NCBI GenBank assembly: GCA_028228615.1
Contig: JAOJBS010000008.1
Location: 27,428 to 91,427, forward strand
Direction of reading: 5' to 3'
DNA length: 64,000 nucleotides
Origin: UBA4421 sp028228615
GTDB lineage: Bacteria > Pseudomonadota > Gammaproteobacteria > Pseudomonadales > Azotimanducaceae
The notes under the pieces are model-generated. The model searched no databases, had not been told where the DNA came from, and saw only the letters and a list, made by a program, of their open reading frames with translations. Of the stretch, positions 53,219 through 62,072 are shown one piece after another (positions within the stretch are counted from its first letter, which is position 1; the number at the start of each line of letters is the position of its first letter). The position numbers and the translations under genes are program-made.

Positions 53219-53992
53219 CTAAAAGTCGATGTCCGCATAAACCGGCGCATGGTCCGATGGGGTCAATTCGTCGATCTTGCGTCGATAATCGCGGTCTATC
53301 ACAACCTCTTTAGTCAATGCATCCACGCCTTCGGTGGCCAAAATAAAGTCGATACGCAGCCCGTGCTTACGGTGGAACGAACCGCCGCGATAATCCCACC
53401 AGGTGAACGCTTGTTCTTCAGGGTACAAATGGCGGTACAAATCCGTAAGGCCTGTTTCCATAAGTGACTGTAGGCGTGCTCTCTCTTCCTTGGTGTGAAA
53501 AATGCCGCCATCTGCCGCTTCGCCTTTCCATCCATCAATCGGCTCAGGCACAATATTAAAGTCGCCGCAGATAATGCGCGGACCTTTTTTGCCGGACTGC
53601 CATTGTTTGTTCAGGCTGTCGTACCAACTCAGTTTGCCTGCGTAATCGGCATGTTCAAGGTTTTTGCCGTTGGGGCAATACACGGTTGTGAACTCAAATT
53701 TGCCATCAATGTCTGCGGTAATTAACCTTGAGCCTACTTCGCTTTGACCTGCCAAACCGGTGTGCACCAGTTCCGCCGGGTGCTTGCTCAGAATGGCCAC
53801 GCCATTCCAGCTCTTTTGCCCGTGCACCAGCGCCTCGTAGCCGAGTTCTTTGAAGTGATCTATGGGGAATACGTCATCTGGGGTTTTCAATTCTTGGAAA
53901 CCAACCACATCAGGTTGTCTGTCTTCTAGCCACTTAGTGATGTATTCCAAGCGGGCGCGGAGACCATTTACGTTCCAAGTAGCGATGCGCAT
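53219..53992 (-). CDS. xth: Exodeoxyribonuclease III
   Basis: AP endonuclease and 3'-5' exonuclease of base-excision repair. From ATG 53992 it has 257 residues (MRIATWNVNGLRARL); a TTG five codons upstream is the alternative. Visible active-site blocks are GFQELK (metal-binding glutamate), CGDFNIVP and the C-terminal TPSDHAPV catalytic histidine. Of the ExoA/XthA type. Confidence 0.95.
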   Translation of the reverse strand: MRIATWNVNGLRARLEYITKWLEDRQPDVVGFQELKTPDDVFPIDHFKELGYEALVHGQKSWNGVAILSKHPAELVHTGLAGQSEVGSRLITADIDGKFEFTTVYCPNGKNLEHADYAGKLSWYDSLNKQWQSGKKGPRIICGDFNIVPEPIDGWKGEAADGGIFHTKEERARLQSLMETGLTDLYRHLYPEEQAFTWWDYRGGSFHRKHGLRIDFILATEGVDALTKEVVIDRDYRRKIDELTPSDHAPVYADIDF

Positions 53993-54187
53993 ATCAGCAT
54001 TTCTCAATTAATTGTTAAACGTCATGATAGCCAATTGGTGCCTAAGCGTCACAATCCCTGAGGAAGAAATCCTCTTTAAAACATAGAGAAGAAATGCGCC
54101 CTAAAAAATAGACAACAAATCCTCTTGCAGAGCATTAGCGCATTGCCTATCAACCAGCGCCTTACCGCTTGCTCAAAGGGCAGTAAT

Positions 54188-56212
54188 TTAGAACCTTGCT
54201 TTCAAGCCTGCGTAAAGGCCAACGCCAGGCGCCTGATAGCCAAACACCTCTTGGTAGTCGTCATCCAACAAATTCTCGCCGCGTAGGTACAAAGTGATAT
54301 TTGGTTTTAAATCATAGCTGGCGGTTAGATTAACCAACGTGTAGCTGGCCAATGTGACCCTATCTTGAGTCGTGCTAAAGATAAATTCGCTGTCTTGGTT
54401 TTTACCATTATGCAGCACTTGCAGGCTCACACGACCTTGGTCATTGGAAGATGCGTAGTGCAGGCTAACGCTGCCGCTTTTCTCTGGGCGTCTAACTTCC
54501 ACGCGAGCATCAGGGTCTCTACTGTGCAAAAAATTCCAGTGGGCAGTGACCGACAGTTGCTCATTAATTGCTGCGTCCATGCTCATTTCCCAGCCGTGGC
54601 GCTGACTATTGCCACTTTGATTTGCAGGTGACGAGGTGAATGTAGCCATATCGAATACGGTTTCAATTTCATTGGTTAGGTCTGCGGAAAAGTAGGTAAG
54701 GTCAAAACCAACGCGTTCACTCAAAAGGCTGCCCGATAAGCCCAAGTCCCAGCTTGTAGATTCTTCCGGCTGTAGGTTTGGATTACCTGTAAAGCTGTTG
54801 GGCGTGAAACCAAATAATTCGAAGAACGTGGGGTTAGCTGTACCTTGGCCCCAACTGCTATGCAGACGCAAGTTTTGCGGTAGGTTTTGACTGAATGTCA
54901 CCCTAGCGGTGGTGGCATTGTTAAAGCGTTGGTTGTCGTCTGCTCTAAAGCTTAGGGCAATAGAGCGGCTAGGTGCTTGTAGTACATATTCCCCTATTAG
55001 ACTCTGTTGGCGGTCTTTGGCCGCGTAATTGGCGCCGCTAATGCTTGGGTAAATATTCTCAAACTCGCGGCCTTCATATTGCGCCCCAATCAGTAATGAA
55101 TGGGTAAAGTCGCCTACTTCAACAAGCTTGCTGGTTTGCAGGTCTACCTTGCTGCGCTCCCCATTGAGGCCGCTGACTAAGGTGCCGGTGTCAAAGAATC
55201 TGGAGCGGTTTTTCGTTTCGCACATACTCAGTTGTTGTTGCCAACCAAAATACTCAGTCTTCAGCAGAAGGTTGGCAAAGCGCTGTCTAGACGCGTTGTT
55301 TTGATCCGCGTCTATGACCAAGCCTTGAGTCGCGGTAGACGGAAAATCAAAGTCTTGCTCGTCACCTTGGGCATCTATTTCTGTTTGACTCAAAGTTACC
55401 TTAACAAGGCTGGCATCGCCCCAGCGGTAACCGAGTGAGCCGCGCGCACTAGAATCTTCAAAGCCATCGTTCTCGTTACCAAGCGGTGATGCACTGTAAC
55501 CATCGCTGATCATACGGCTGACATTAAGTTGGCCGGTCCAAAGGTTGTCGCCGTGGGGTTGTGCAACGGATAAGCCGGCGCTGCCGTAGTGGGTTTTGAA
55601 ACTGCCAGACTCGAGGTTTACGTGGGTCTTTACACCGGGTTCTGCTGCTTGGTTTGTGAAGATGCCAATAACACCGCCAATGGTGTCCGCGCCAAAGCGA
55701 GCGCTTTGCGGGCCGCGCAAAACTTCAATGCGGCTGATGTCTGCGCCAGCTAAATGAGCAAAGTTAAATTCCGAACCATTGCCTACATCGTTGACCTCAA
55801 CGCCATCTATGAGCACCAGCGTATGATTCGCCTCTGCGCCGCGAATTCTAACTTGGGTTAATGCGCCAAGTGACCCTGCGCGGTTTACTGACATGTTGGG
55901 TATTGTGCGCAGTAGTTGGCTGACATCGAAGTGAGCTTGGCGCGCAAAATCGTTTGTGTCGATGCTGCTGATACTACTGCCTATGTTGTTGGCATTTGTA
56001 GGCAGGTGATTTGCTAGTACAAGCACCTCCTCAATTTTTGCATCATTGTTGCTGGGCACCTCATTGTCAGCGTCGGCTAACGCGCCAAATGACTGGGTGG
56101 CAAGTAAGGTGGCAAGCAGGGGGGCAAGGTGCCGGGCAAGGAGCCTGGCAAAGAGCCTGGCGCAAAAAGCCGGAATAACTTTGCGTGGAATGCGGGTACT
56201 ACTGAACTTCAT
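54188..56212 (-). CDS. TonB-dependent outer-membrane receptor, BtuB-like
   Basis: 674 residues: signal peptide (to about 46, ending GALA), plug domain (about 58-175, with RIRGAEANHTLVLIDGVEVND and VLRGPQSARFGADTIGG) and a 22-strand barrel ending in an aromatic residue (LYAGLKARF). The plug is closest in style to vitamin B12 receptors (BtuB), so a cobalamin substrate is likely but not proven. The signal is odd: an Arg/Leu/Ala repeat (LARLLARHLAPLLATLLAT) from degenerate GGCAAG repeats. AAGGA lies ten bases before the ATG. Confidence 0.85.
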   Translation of the reverse strand: MKFSSTRIPRKVIPAFCARLFARLLARHLAPLLATLLATQSFGALADADNEVPSNNDAKIEEVLVLANHLPTNANNIGSSISSIDTNDFARQAHFDVSQLLRTIPNMSVNRAGSLGALTQVRIRGAEANHTLVLIDGVEVNDVGNGSEFNFAHLAGADISRIEVLRGPQSARFGADTIGGVIGIFTNQAAEPGVKTHVNLESGSFKTHYGSAGLSVAQPHGDNLWTGQLNVSRMISDGYSASPLGNENDGFEDSSARGSLGYRWGDASLVKVTLSQTEIDAQGDEQDFDFPSTATQGLVIDADQNNASRQRFANLLLKTEYFGWQQQLSMCETKNRSRFFDTGTLVSGLNGERSKVDLQTSKLVEVGDFTHSLLIGAQYEGREFENIYPSISGANYAAKDRQQSLIGEYVLQAPSRSIALSFRADDNQRFNNATTARVTFSQNLPQNLRLHSSWGQGTANPTFFELFGFTPNSFTGNPNLQPEESTSWDLGLSGSLLSERVGFDLTYFSADLTNEIETVFDMATFTSSPANQSGNSQRHGWEMSMDAAINEQLSVTAHWNFLHSRDPDARVEVRRPEKSGSVSLHYASSNDQGRVSLQVLHNGKNQDSEFIFSTTQDRVTLASYTLVNLTASYDLKPNITLYLRGENLLDDDYQEVFGYQAPGVGLYAGLKARF

Positions 56213-56448
56213 TAACTCGGTATCCTTGATTTGAATCGGCAGATTAGAGAAGTCTTCGATTTCGGTCCACGAGGATGGCTCATGATGAAGGTGAGTTGTT
56301 CTGCCTTCCCACTAGTTAGGCTATTCCTGATTGCACTTTTGGCACATTTTTTCTAGACAGAACTGGCTTAAGGCTGGCATGTATTGATGAAAGGAATAGA
56401 CTTGCGACCTAGCTTGTAGCCTCGGTGGCGCGGTAACCCCTAATAATT

Positions 56449-58236
56449 ATGATCAAACGTTGCCTGTTATATAACCCGGTCTCCTCACAGTGGCGATCCT
56501 TCAGCAACCCTGTGGACATTTTGCTTGCAACAACTTTAGATGAAGTTGAGCCAGTACTTAGGGCAGTGGAGCAGCGCGTCAACGCAGAAAACTTAATCGC
56601 CGCAGGGTTTGTCAGTTATGAGGCTGCCAGTGGCTTTGATTCCTCATTAACCACCCACAAGCCGGGCAAACTGCCCTTGGTCTATTTTGGCTTGTTTGCT
56701 GATGTAGATACCTACCCACCAGAAGCGCCACTCAACCCAAGTTCTGAAGCATGGTGTTTAGACACCGAGCATGCCGACTTTCAACAGGACATCGAAAGTA
56801 TTAGAGCGCAGATTGCTGTGGGAGACGTTTATCAAATTAATCACACGTTGCGCCTACGCGGTGGTGTGGGTAACCCTTGGACGCATTTTCAAAGCATTGG
56901 CCTAGAAGCACCCCAAGGTGCCTATATAGAAACAGATAAATTTGTTATCGCCTCCGGTTCACCGGAACTGTTTTTCCATCTCGACAATCAGCGGCTCATT
57001 TCAAGACCAATGAAAGGCACAGCCCAGCGCGGGTCAAACGAAGAGGCAGATAAAGAGCAGCAAGCTTGGCTAGCCGACTCAAAAAAGAACCAAGCTGAAA
57101 ATTTGATGATTACTGACATGGTCAGAAATGATCTAGGCAGGGTGGCCAAGCCAGGCAGCGTGAAAGTCAGTGAACTGTTTGCGTTAGAGCGCTACCCCAC
57201 GGTGTGGCAAATGACCTCAAGTATTGAGGCAGAAACCGACGCGTCAGTGACAGAAATTTTCAAGCAATTATTTCCCGCTGCGTCTATAACCGGCGCGCCC
57301 AAGCGTGCGGCTATGTGTAGTATCGCGCAGCTAGAGAAAACCCCTCGAGAAATTTACACTGGCGCCATTGGCTATATTGCACCCAAGCGGCAAGCGCAGT
57401 TCAGTATTGCCATACGCACAACGTGGATAGATCAGCAAAGTGGTCAAGCAACCTACGGTGCAGGGGGAGGCATTGTTTGGGATTCCGTTGCGGGAGAAGA
57501 ATATGCCGAAGTGCTGGCGAAGACCCGCATCTTAAACAATGTCAAGACAGCCGAAGAGTTTGCGTTGTTCGAAACATTAGGCTGGGACCCAGAGGCAGGG
57601 TTTAGCTTGCTTGAGCAGCACCTGAGCCGAATGCAGAACAGCGCCAATTTCTTTGGTATTGCCTTTGTTGAGGCAGAGGCGAAATTCAATTTGGAGGCTG
57701 CGGTAACAAAGACTGAAGTTCGTGGCCCGCAACGCGTGAGGTTGACCCTGAATGGTGCCGGTGCCTTTACCGTTGCATGCCATGGGTTTGCTGGCAGAGC
57801 GTTGGATGAGGAAATGCCGTCAATGGAGGCCAAGGGTCAGTTACAAGAACGGGTACCAGAACAGCTAATAGCGCTATGTAAAACACCTATTCAAGCGGAT
57901 GATCCATTGCTGCGACACAAAACCACAGATCGAAGCGCCTATGAGCGTGCGCGCAGTGAAGTGCCAGAAGGCGTTGAGCCGATGATGTTTAATCAAGCCG
58001 GGGAGATTACAGAATCGGACATTGCGAATATTGTTTATTGCCTTGAAGGCCAGCTTTTTACTCCACCGGTAAGTAGTGGATTGTTGCCAGGAACTCTGCG
58101 AGCACAACTGCTTAATCAAGGCACTTTGGCTGAACGGGTGTTGAAAATCGACGAATTAGACAATTTACAGGCAATTTTCTTGCTCAATGACCTCCGAGGG
58201 TGGCGAAAAGCAAAGATTGCTGCGTTAGCGGATTGA
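56449..58236 (+). CDS. pabBC: Fused aminodeoxychorismate synthase I / aminodeoxychorismate lyase
   Basis: Bifunctional folate-pathway enzyme, 595 residues. Residues about 1-365 are PabB (chorismate-binding: GDVYQINHT, ISRPMKGTAQRG, SITGAPK and the late GGGIVWDS). Residues about 375-595 are a PabC-type fold-IV PLP enzyme (HKTTDRSAYERA with the PLP lysine; NQAGEITES; SGLLPGTLR). Together they convert chorismate plus ammonia to 4-aminobenzoate. The glutaminase PabA is not in the window. No ribosome-binding site is evident before ATG 56449. Confidence 0.9.
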   Translation: MIKRCLLYNPVSSQWRSFSNPVDILLATTLDEVEPVLRAVEQRVNAENLIAAGFVSYEAASGFDSSLTTHKPGKLPLVYFGLFADVDTYPPEAPLNPSSEAWCLDTEHADFQQDIESIRAQIAVGDVYQINHTLRLRGGVGNPWTHFQSIGLEAPQGAYIETDKFVIASGSPELFFHLDNQRLISRPMKGTAQRGSNEEADKEQQAWLADSKKNQAENLMITDMVRNDLGRVAKPGSVKVSELFALERYPTVWQMTSSIEAETDASVTEIFKQLFPAASITGAPKRAAMCSIAQLEKTPREIYTGAIGYIAPKRQAQFSIAIRTTWIDQQSGQATYGAGGGIVWDSVAGEEYAEVLAKTRILNNVKTAEEFALFETLGWDPEAGFSLLEQHLSRMQNSANFFGIAFVEAEAKFNLEAAVTKTEVRGPQRVRLTLNGAGAFTVACHGFAGRALDEEMPSMEAKGQLQERVPEQLIALCKTPIQADDPLLRHKTTDRSAYERARSEVPEGVEPMMFNQAGEITESDIANIVYCLEGQLFTPPVSSGLLPGTLRAQLLNQGTLAERVLKIDELDNLQAIFLLNDLRGWRKAKIAALAD

Positions 58237-58268
58237 CAAGAATGGGTGGTGTAAGGACAATTCGCATC

Positions 58269-58288
58269 CCCCGATCAGCCGGTCGGGG
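58269..58288. terminator. Stem-loop between pabBC and tRNA-Met
   Basis: CCCCGA pairs with TCGGGG around an 8-base loop, just upstream of the tRNA. It may end pabBC transcription or aid tRNA processing. Confidence 0.35.
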
Positions 58289-58293
58289 ACCGT

Positions 58294-58370
58294 GGCTACG
58301 TAGCTCAGCTGGTTAGAGCACAGCATTCATAATGCTGGGGTCGGTGGTTCAAGTCCACCCGTAGCTACCA
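58294..58370 (+). tRNA. tRNA-Met(CAU), elongator type
   Basis: 77 bases with encoded CCA. The anticodon stem AGCAT/ATGCT encloses TCATA with anticodon CAT. D arm AGCTCAGCTGGTTAGAGC and T arm GGTGG-TTCAAGT-CCACC are normal. The acceptor stem GGCTACG/CGTAGCT ends with a G1-U72 wobble instead of the usual G-C. Its last bases recur at 59596. Confidence 0.95.
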
Positions 58371-58385
58371 TTAGTTACAATTAAG

Positions 58386-58409
58386 TCAGCGACTTAGGTT
58401 GCTGATTTT
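58386..58409 (+). terminator. tRNA-Met terminator
   Basis: TCAGCGAC pairs with GTTGCTGA (8 pairs, one G-T) around TTAG, followed by TTTTCGTTT. A clear rho-independent terminator 15 bases after the tRNA. Confidence 0.85.
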
Positions 58410-58414
58410 CGTTT

Positions 58415-58452
58415 CTGGGGAACGAAAATAAACTGGGGAACGACTGGGGAAC
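58415..58452 (+). repeat. Three CTGGGGAAC direct repeats
   Basis: Exact 9-base copies at 58415-58423, 58433-58441 and 58444-58452, starting 45 bases after the tRNA. Spacing and place are like arm-type binding sites of tyrosine integrases. Confidence 0.7.
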
Positions 58453-58639
58453 ATTTCCGGGAATATTCTTTGCGTTTCTCACTCAACCTTCGTTTTTTGG
58501 ATGCCTTTATAGGGGTCCTAAAGAGTCCCACAATCGCGTCAAAACCTCTTATTCCGGTCCGTCTACCAACAAGATTTTGCGTCATATCTCACAACCCAAC
58601 AACGCAATTTAAGTAAAATTTTGGTGAGGAGGAGTGGGT

Positions 58640-58828
58640 ATGTCCAAAGTATCAATCGGTGATGAAGTGTTTGAGACGACAGACTTGTTGGCGCACCAAC
58701 AGTTTAACCTGTGGTTGTTTGAACTGGTGTTGCCTGACGTTGATCTTGTGATCGAACTGTTGGATGCACGATTACCCGTCAGTAGTCAGAATCCAACTAT
58801 AGCCGCTCTACGCGGAAATTGGCTGTAG
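58640..58828 (+). pseudogene. Small chimeric ORF with YlqF/RbgA GTPase piece
   Basis: 62 residues from ATG 58640, with a strong AGGAGGAG ribosome-binding site. Residues 31-60 (LPDVDLVIELLDARLPVSSQ and following NPTIAALRGN) closely resemble the start of YlqF/RbgA-type ribosome-assembly GTPases. The G4 NKxD and G1 Walker A motifs that should follow are missing. The first 30 residues do not match that family (no FPGHM block). It looks like a truncated and fused remnant, perhaps picked up by the tRNA-linked element. Whether it is expressed is unknown. Confidence 0.5.
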
Positions 58829-59314
58829 CGGCACTATTTGTCTTGGCACCTTGGCAAAACGCTGTCGGGTTTTTGGACCAATGGTTAGGCTTAACGCTTC
58901 CCAGATTTCGTAGTCCACATCGTTCCAGCCGAAGGCCATCGAGAAACGGTCTTGATCGATAAAGCCTGCATCGGCGCTGTCCAGAAACACTTCACAGCTC
59001 AGGCATGCGTTGCGTTGAAAATGAAAGTATCGCACTCGCTCTTGCGGAGTAAGAGCGTCGATAATCCGGCGCAACTGGCTTCGATTGCGCAGCGGTTGAT
59101 TGCGATAAGCGCTGATTTTTTCAATCGTGGTAAGCAGTTCTTCGTTTTCCGTAATGCGCAGCATGTTCTCGGCGCTGCGATTTACAGAGTTCACGAAATC
59201 GGAGTGTCGAATGGAGTCTCGCGTTAGTCGCAGCTCCTTTAACAAAAAGACGACTGAAACGACGAGAGCTATGGAAGCTAATACGTCTGCTGTAACGGAT
59301 ACATAAGGCAGCAT
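58808..59314 (-). CDS. Hypothetical single-pass membrane protein
   Basis: 168 residues. One N-terminal membrane segment (about residues 7-26, VTADVLASIALVVSVVFLLK) is followed by a charged helical region and a soluble domain with FNxQRN-like FHFQRNACLSCEVF and FGWNDVDYEIWEAL. No known family recognised. AAAGGAAA six bases before the ATG supports the start. Its 3' end overlaps the chimeric ORF on the other strand by 21 bases. It lies between the two putative att copies. Confidence 0.6.
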   Translation of the reverse strand: MLPYVSVTADVLASIALVVSVVFLLKELRLTRDSIRHSDFVNSVNRSAENMLRITENEELLTTIEKISAYRNQPLRNRSQLRRIIDALTPQERVRYFHFQRNACLSCEVFLDSADAGFIDQDRFSMAFGWNDVDYEIWEALSLTIGPKTRQRFAKVPRQIVPLQPISA

Positions 59315-59795
59315 CTGGATTTCCTTTATTTTGACGTGTCAATTTTTCGACGTTGGAGGCGTTGGAAGGCCTTCTTTTAAGTGAAAAGCAAAATTTGTGC
59401 CAGCTGGATAGAGTTTACTGCACGAGGGGTGTTTTTGTCGGTGAAGCGTTCTGTCAAGGTTAATAAATACGAGCGCGACTCACGCGCAGAAACTAATGTG
59501 CTAAATAGTCCAGGGGGTATTTTTGGGGTTACGAATGAGTAGGATATTTAGTTAGCCAAGCGATGCTGTCCTTCGAGGCGACCTATCAAGGTTATCCGTA
59601 GCTACCCTTGTTTAAATCTCAACAGTGCTGTTTAAGCCATAGCTCCCTCGTTTTCAGTGGATTAGGCTGATTTTAATCAATAATTTTTTTAGGCCTAACC
59701 CAGTACGTTGGTCGAGTTAAATTGTCCGATTTCGAGGGAGGGATTTAGCAATCCAACTTGAGGCACCGCTCTTTAATTCTTCTTGGGCGGGGCCG
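59315..59795. other. Gap with putative attR, no gene
   Basis: About 480 bases. It contains GGGGGTATTTTTGGGG near 59514, the second CCGTAGCTACC copy at 59596-59606 and a T-rich tract. No ORF is supportable; it reads like the far end of a decayed element plus spacer. Confidence 0.5.
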
Positions 59796-59948
59796 TTAGT
59801 CTTGCCCCATTGACCAAGTTTTACTGGCCTGCCTAGAACGCTCAAATTCTGATGCATGTTCATCGACGCTTCGCAGTGGGAGGCTTCGTTTTACTTCTTG
59901 TATATCTTCTAGCTGCTGATTGTTTGCAGTCGCAGAGGTTTGATTCAT
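59796..59948 (-). CDS. Small hypothetical protein
   Basis: 50 residues from the ATG at 59948 (MNQTSATANNQQLEDIQEVK), preceded by AAAGGA at a good distance; a longer frame to 59978 adds ten residues without a ribosome-binding site. Hydrophilic, no membrane segment, no family recognised. Coding status is uncertain; the ribosome-binding site is the main support. Confidence 0.4.
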   Translation of the reverse strand: MNQTSATANNQQLEDIQEVKRSLPLRSVDEHASEFERSRQASKTWSMGQD

Positions 59949-59978
59949 GGCTCGGTCCTTTATTTGTCTAATTTTCAT

Positions 59979-60319
59979 CTAACGTGTCCAAGAAGTCTAT
60001 TAGACATCTTAATTATTGGTGCGTCCAAAGAATATTTTTCTTTGAATATATTCCATCTACGAATTAATTTGTGTAAAGCAATTCTAAAATCGCTGCTTTA
60101 ACTCCCTCTAGCGCCCGTATGCCCAGCCGGGAGAAATCTAATGCGATACGCGCCTGAACTGTTCTTATGTGTAGGTTGTGGTCCAAGATCAGAGAATGTA
60201 GGTTATTGGCTGTTCGTCGGGTACTGGAAGGTTTCGGCGAATTGTTTTTTTAAATTGGTGAGCGAGGTCAAATTTCGTTCGTCATTTTTAGGATCAATGC
60301 ATTCTGATTTCGTTAAAAC
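59979..60319. other. Gap before SnoaL-like gene
   Basis: 340 A+T-rich bases without a convincing gene. A 63-residue open frame at 60141-60332 has an ordinary start but a Cys/Trp-rich composition that does not look like a real protein. No clear promoter could be fixed. Confidence 0.4.
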
Positions 60320-60337
60320 ATGCTGGACATGATTTTT

Positions 60338-60769
60338 ATGGCGTATTTTCTGACAACTGCTGATCGTGTTGAGATTCACGAACTTCCTGGTCGATATGGA
60401 GACGCGATCGATGATCGAGATTGGGCGAAACTCGATACCGTATTCACACAGGACGCTGTATTTGATCTAACAGGCGTCGGTTCTCGAGTCTGTAATGGGC
60501 TCGACGACATCAAGGCCTTTATGGAATCTGAGGCCGCACACCCTCGCACTCACATGATGACTAATATTTATGCCGAATCGGATGAACATGCTGTTGAGCT
60601 GCGTTTTCGTATCGTCGCATTAATTGGTAGGGGATTAACGTCAACTGGCAGCTACTATGACAAAGTTGTTAAAACCGATAATGGGTGGCGCACCTATCAC
60701 CGGTATGTTTCGAGCCGACGACGAGACAAGCGTGATGCAGCAGTTGATCTCAATGGCATAGCGCTCTAA
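60338..60769 (+). CDS. NTF2-fold (SnoaL-like) protein
   Basis: 143 residues from ATG 60338 (MAYFLTTADRVEIHELPGRYGDAID); ATGs at 60320 and 60329 are alternatives. Pattern typical of SnoaL_4/NTF2-like proteins: helix, RDWAKLDTVFTQDAVFDLTGVG, then HMMTNIYAE and a curved sheet ending WRTYHRYVSSRRRD. Members include small isomerases, dehydratases and the beta subunits of ring-hydroxylating oxygenases, so a link to the Rieske protein at 62502 is possible though it is on the other strand. Confidence 0.75.
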   Translation: MAYFLTTADRVEIHELPGRYGDAIDDRDWAKLDTVFTQDAVFDLTGVGSRVCNGLDDIKAFMESEAAHPRTHMMTNIYAESDEHAVELRFRIVALIGRGLTSTGSYYDKVVKTDNGWRTYHRYVSSRRRDKRDAAVDLNGIAL

Positions 60770-60992
60770 AACCTTAGGTGGCGGCCGCGTGTGCTTGCTC
60801 ACAGTCTTTAGCTGAAAGATGGTCTGACAAAATTCCATGGGCAAACTAACGGGTTCTATATTTTCCGTGATTAGCCTTTGATTGCTTGGCTTTTCCTACT
60901 AGGTAGAGCAATCCACGCTGTTAGCGGTCAAACCATTCGCGTCCTCGAAAATGGAGAAACGCAAGTTGTCGTTGCGGAAAAAAGACGTCTGG

Positions 60993-62072
60993 CTAGGGGA
61001 TAATACGGCGAGTGCGAAGATCGTTAAGCCAATAGCAAAAACTCTTCTCGCTATTGTAGGTATGAGTGAATCCTGCTTGATGGATTTTGACGATACTCAC
61101 GAAAATCGGAGGCGTTGGTTCGCTCACACCATGAGCAAAACACAAATCTGCGTAGTGGTGAGACTCACCGACGATCTGCTTAAGCGTATTGGGGGCTAGG
61201 TTATGCCTCGCAACGACATTTTGCCAAAGCGGTTCTCGCTCCGTCACGTAGTCCGCGACCGATAACGACTCATCCTCGCCCAGTTGTACTTCTAACGTTT
61301 GTGCGATGGCCGGCCACATGTCGCGCCAGCTAAAAACCTCGCCATTGGTTAGGTTATAGGTTTCACCCTGAGCGCATTGATGGGTTGCCGCCCATAGGCA
61401 CGAATCGCCTACCAAACGCACATCTACCGCCTCCAGGGCTCGATCTATGCCTCCCGGAAAAGCTAACGGCAATCCTTCTGCTTTGCGCAATGCAGCATAG
61501 ACACCAACCACTGGCGGCAGGTTCATCACAACACCATGGTTGGGACCTACAATCATTTGGGGCCGTAATATGGTGAAGTCATAATCATGGTGCTTGGCGT
61601 GAGTGCGTAAAAAATCTTCTTGCAGCCAGTAAAAATTGGGGTGTTCAACCCGAGGCTGACTCTCGCGCGCCGGAATTCGCATTGGCCTCACCATCGCACC
61701 ATACGCCTTGGTGCCTTGAAGTAGCGTGACGTGTTGCAAGCGGTTGGATTCCGTTATTGCATCAAGCAGGTTCTCTAGCATCTGTCCGTTGGTGTTGATC
61801 TGCACGGGGTCTGACCACCCATCGACGAGTCCCGGAAGTTCGTAAACCGCCGTATAAACTATATGGGTAATACCTCGAAGCTTTGCACAGGCTGCGGCGC
61901 AAGCGTCCTTGTCCTGTAAATCCATAGCCGCAAAATCAATGTTTGCATGATCCAGTAGCTCTGGTCGGCGTCGCGATGCTGCGATTACCTGCCAACCCTC
62001 GCGTGCAAAGCTAATGGCTGCAGCTGTACCCACTAGCCCACTGGCGCCAACTATTAGTACTTTGTTCTGCAT
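60993..62072 (-). CDS. PRISE-like short-chain reductase
   Basis: 359-residue NAD(P)-binding Rossmann protein of the extended/atypical SDR group. GASGLVGTAAA (residues 8-18) is the nucleotide loop and ASRRRPE marks NADPH preference. LQGTKAYG and HPNFYWLQEDFL correspond to the modified catalytic region of the PRISE family (progesterone 5-beta-reductase/iridoid synthase-like), and the tail ends GFTHTYNSEK...LNDLRTRRIIP. It probably reduces an enone or related carbonyl. GGAGAGA precedes the ATG. The substrate is unknown. Confidence 0.8.
   Translation of the reverse strand: MQNKVLIVGASGLVGTAAAISFAREGWQVIAASRRRPELLDHANIDFAAMDLQDKDACAAACAKLRGITHIVYTAVYELPGLVDGWSDPVQINTNGQMLENLLDAITESNRLQHVTLLQGTKAYGAMVRPMRIPARESQPRVEHPNFYWLQEDFLRTHAKHHDYDFTILRPQMIVGPNHGVVMNLPPVVGVYAALRKAEGLPLAFPGGIDRALEAVDVRLVGDSCLWAATHQCAQGETYNLTNGEVFSWRDMWPAIAQTLEVQLGEDESLSVADYVTEREPLWQNVVARHNLAPNTLKQIVGESHHYADLCFAHGVSEPTPPIFVSIVKIHQAGFTHTYNSEKSFCYWLNDLRTRRIIP

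Larger units (their letters stand above)
58359..59606. mobile_element. Candidate decayed element at tRNA-Met
   Basis: CCGTAGCTACC at the tRNA 3' end (58359-58369) recurs exactly at 59596-59606, like attL and attR of a tRNA-targeting integrated element. Inside are three copies of CTGGGGAAC (58415, 58433, 58444), which could be integrase arm-type sites, and GGGGGTATTTTTGGGG near the far end, with two short genes between. No integrase gene remains. Confidence 0.5.

Noticed and set aside
56213..56345. Possible cobalamin riboswitch in the minus-strand leader of the BtuB-like receptor
   Set aside because: Read on the minus strand, AGTGGGAAGGC and ATGAGCCA resemble parts of the 3' half of the element, but the B12 box (AGCC...GACCTGCC) is not intact and the 5' GGTG...AATCC core is missing. 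A covariance-model search would decide.
60141..60332. 63-residue open frame upstream of the SnoaL-like gene
   Set aside because: No ribosome-binding site and an unlikely Cys/Trp-rich composition; overlaps the candidate starts of the real gene.
60951..61199. 82-residue open frame on the plus strand
   Set aside because: Largely antisense to the well-supported reductase gene and without family similarity.
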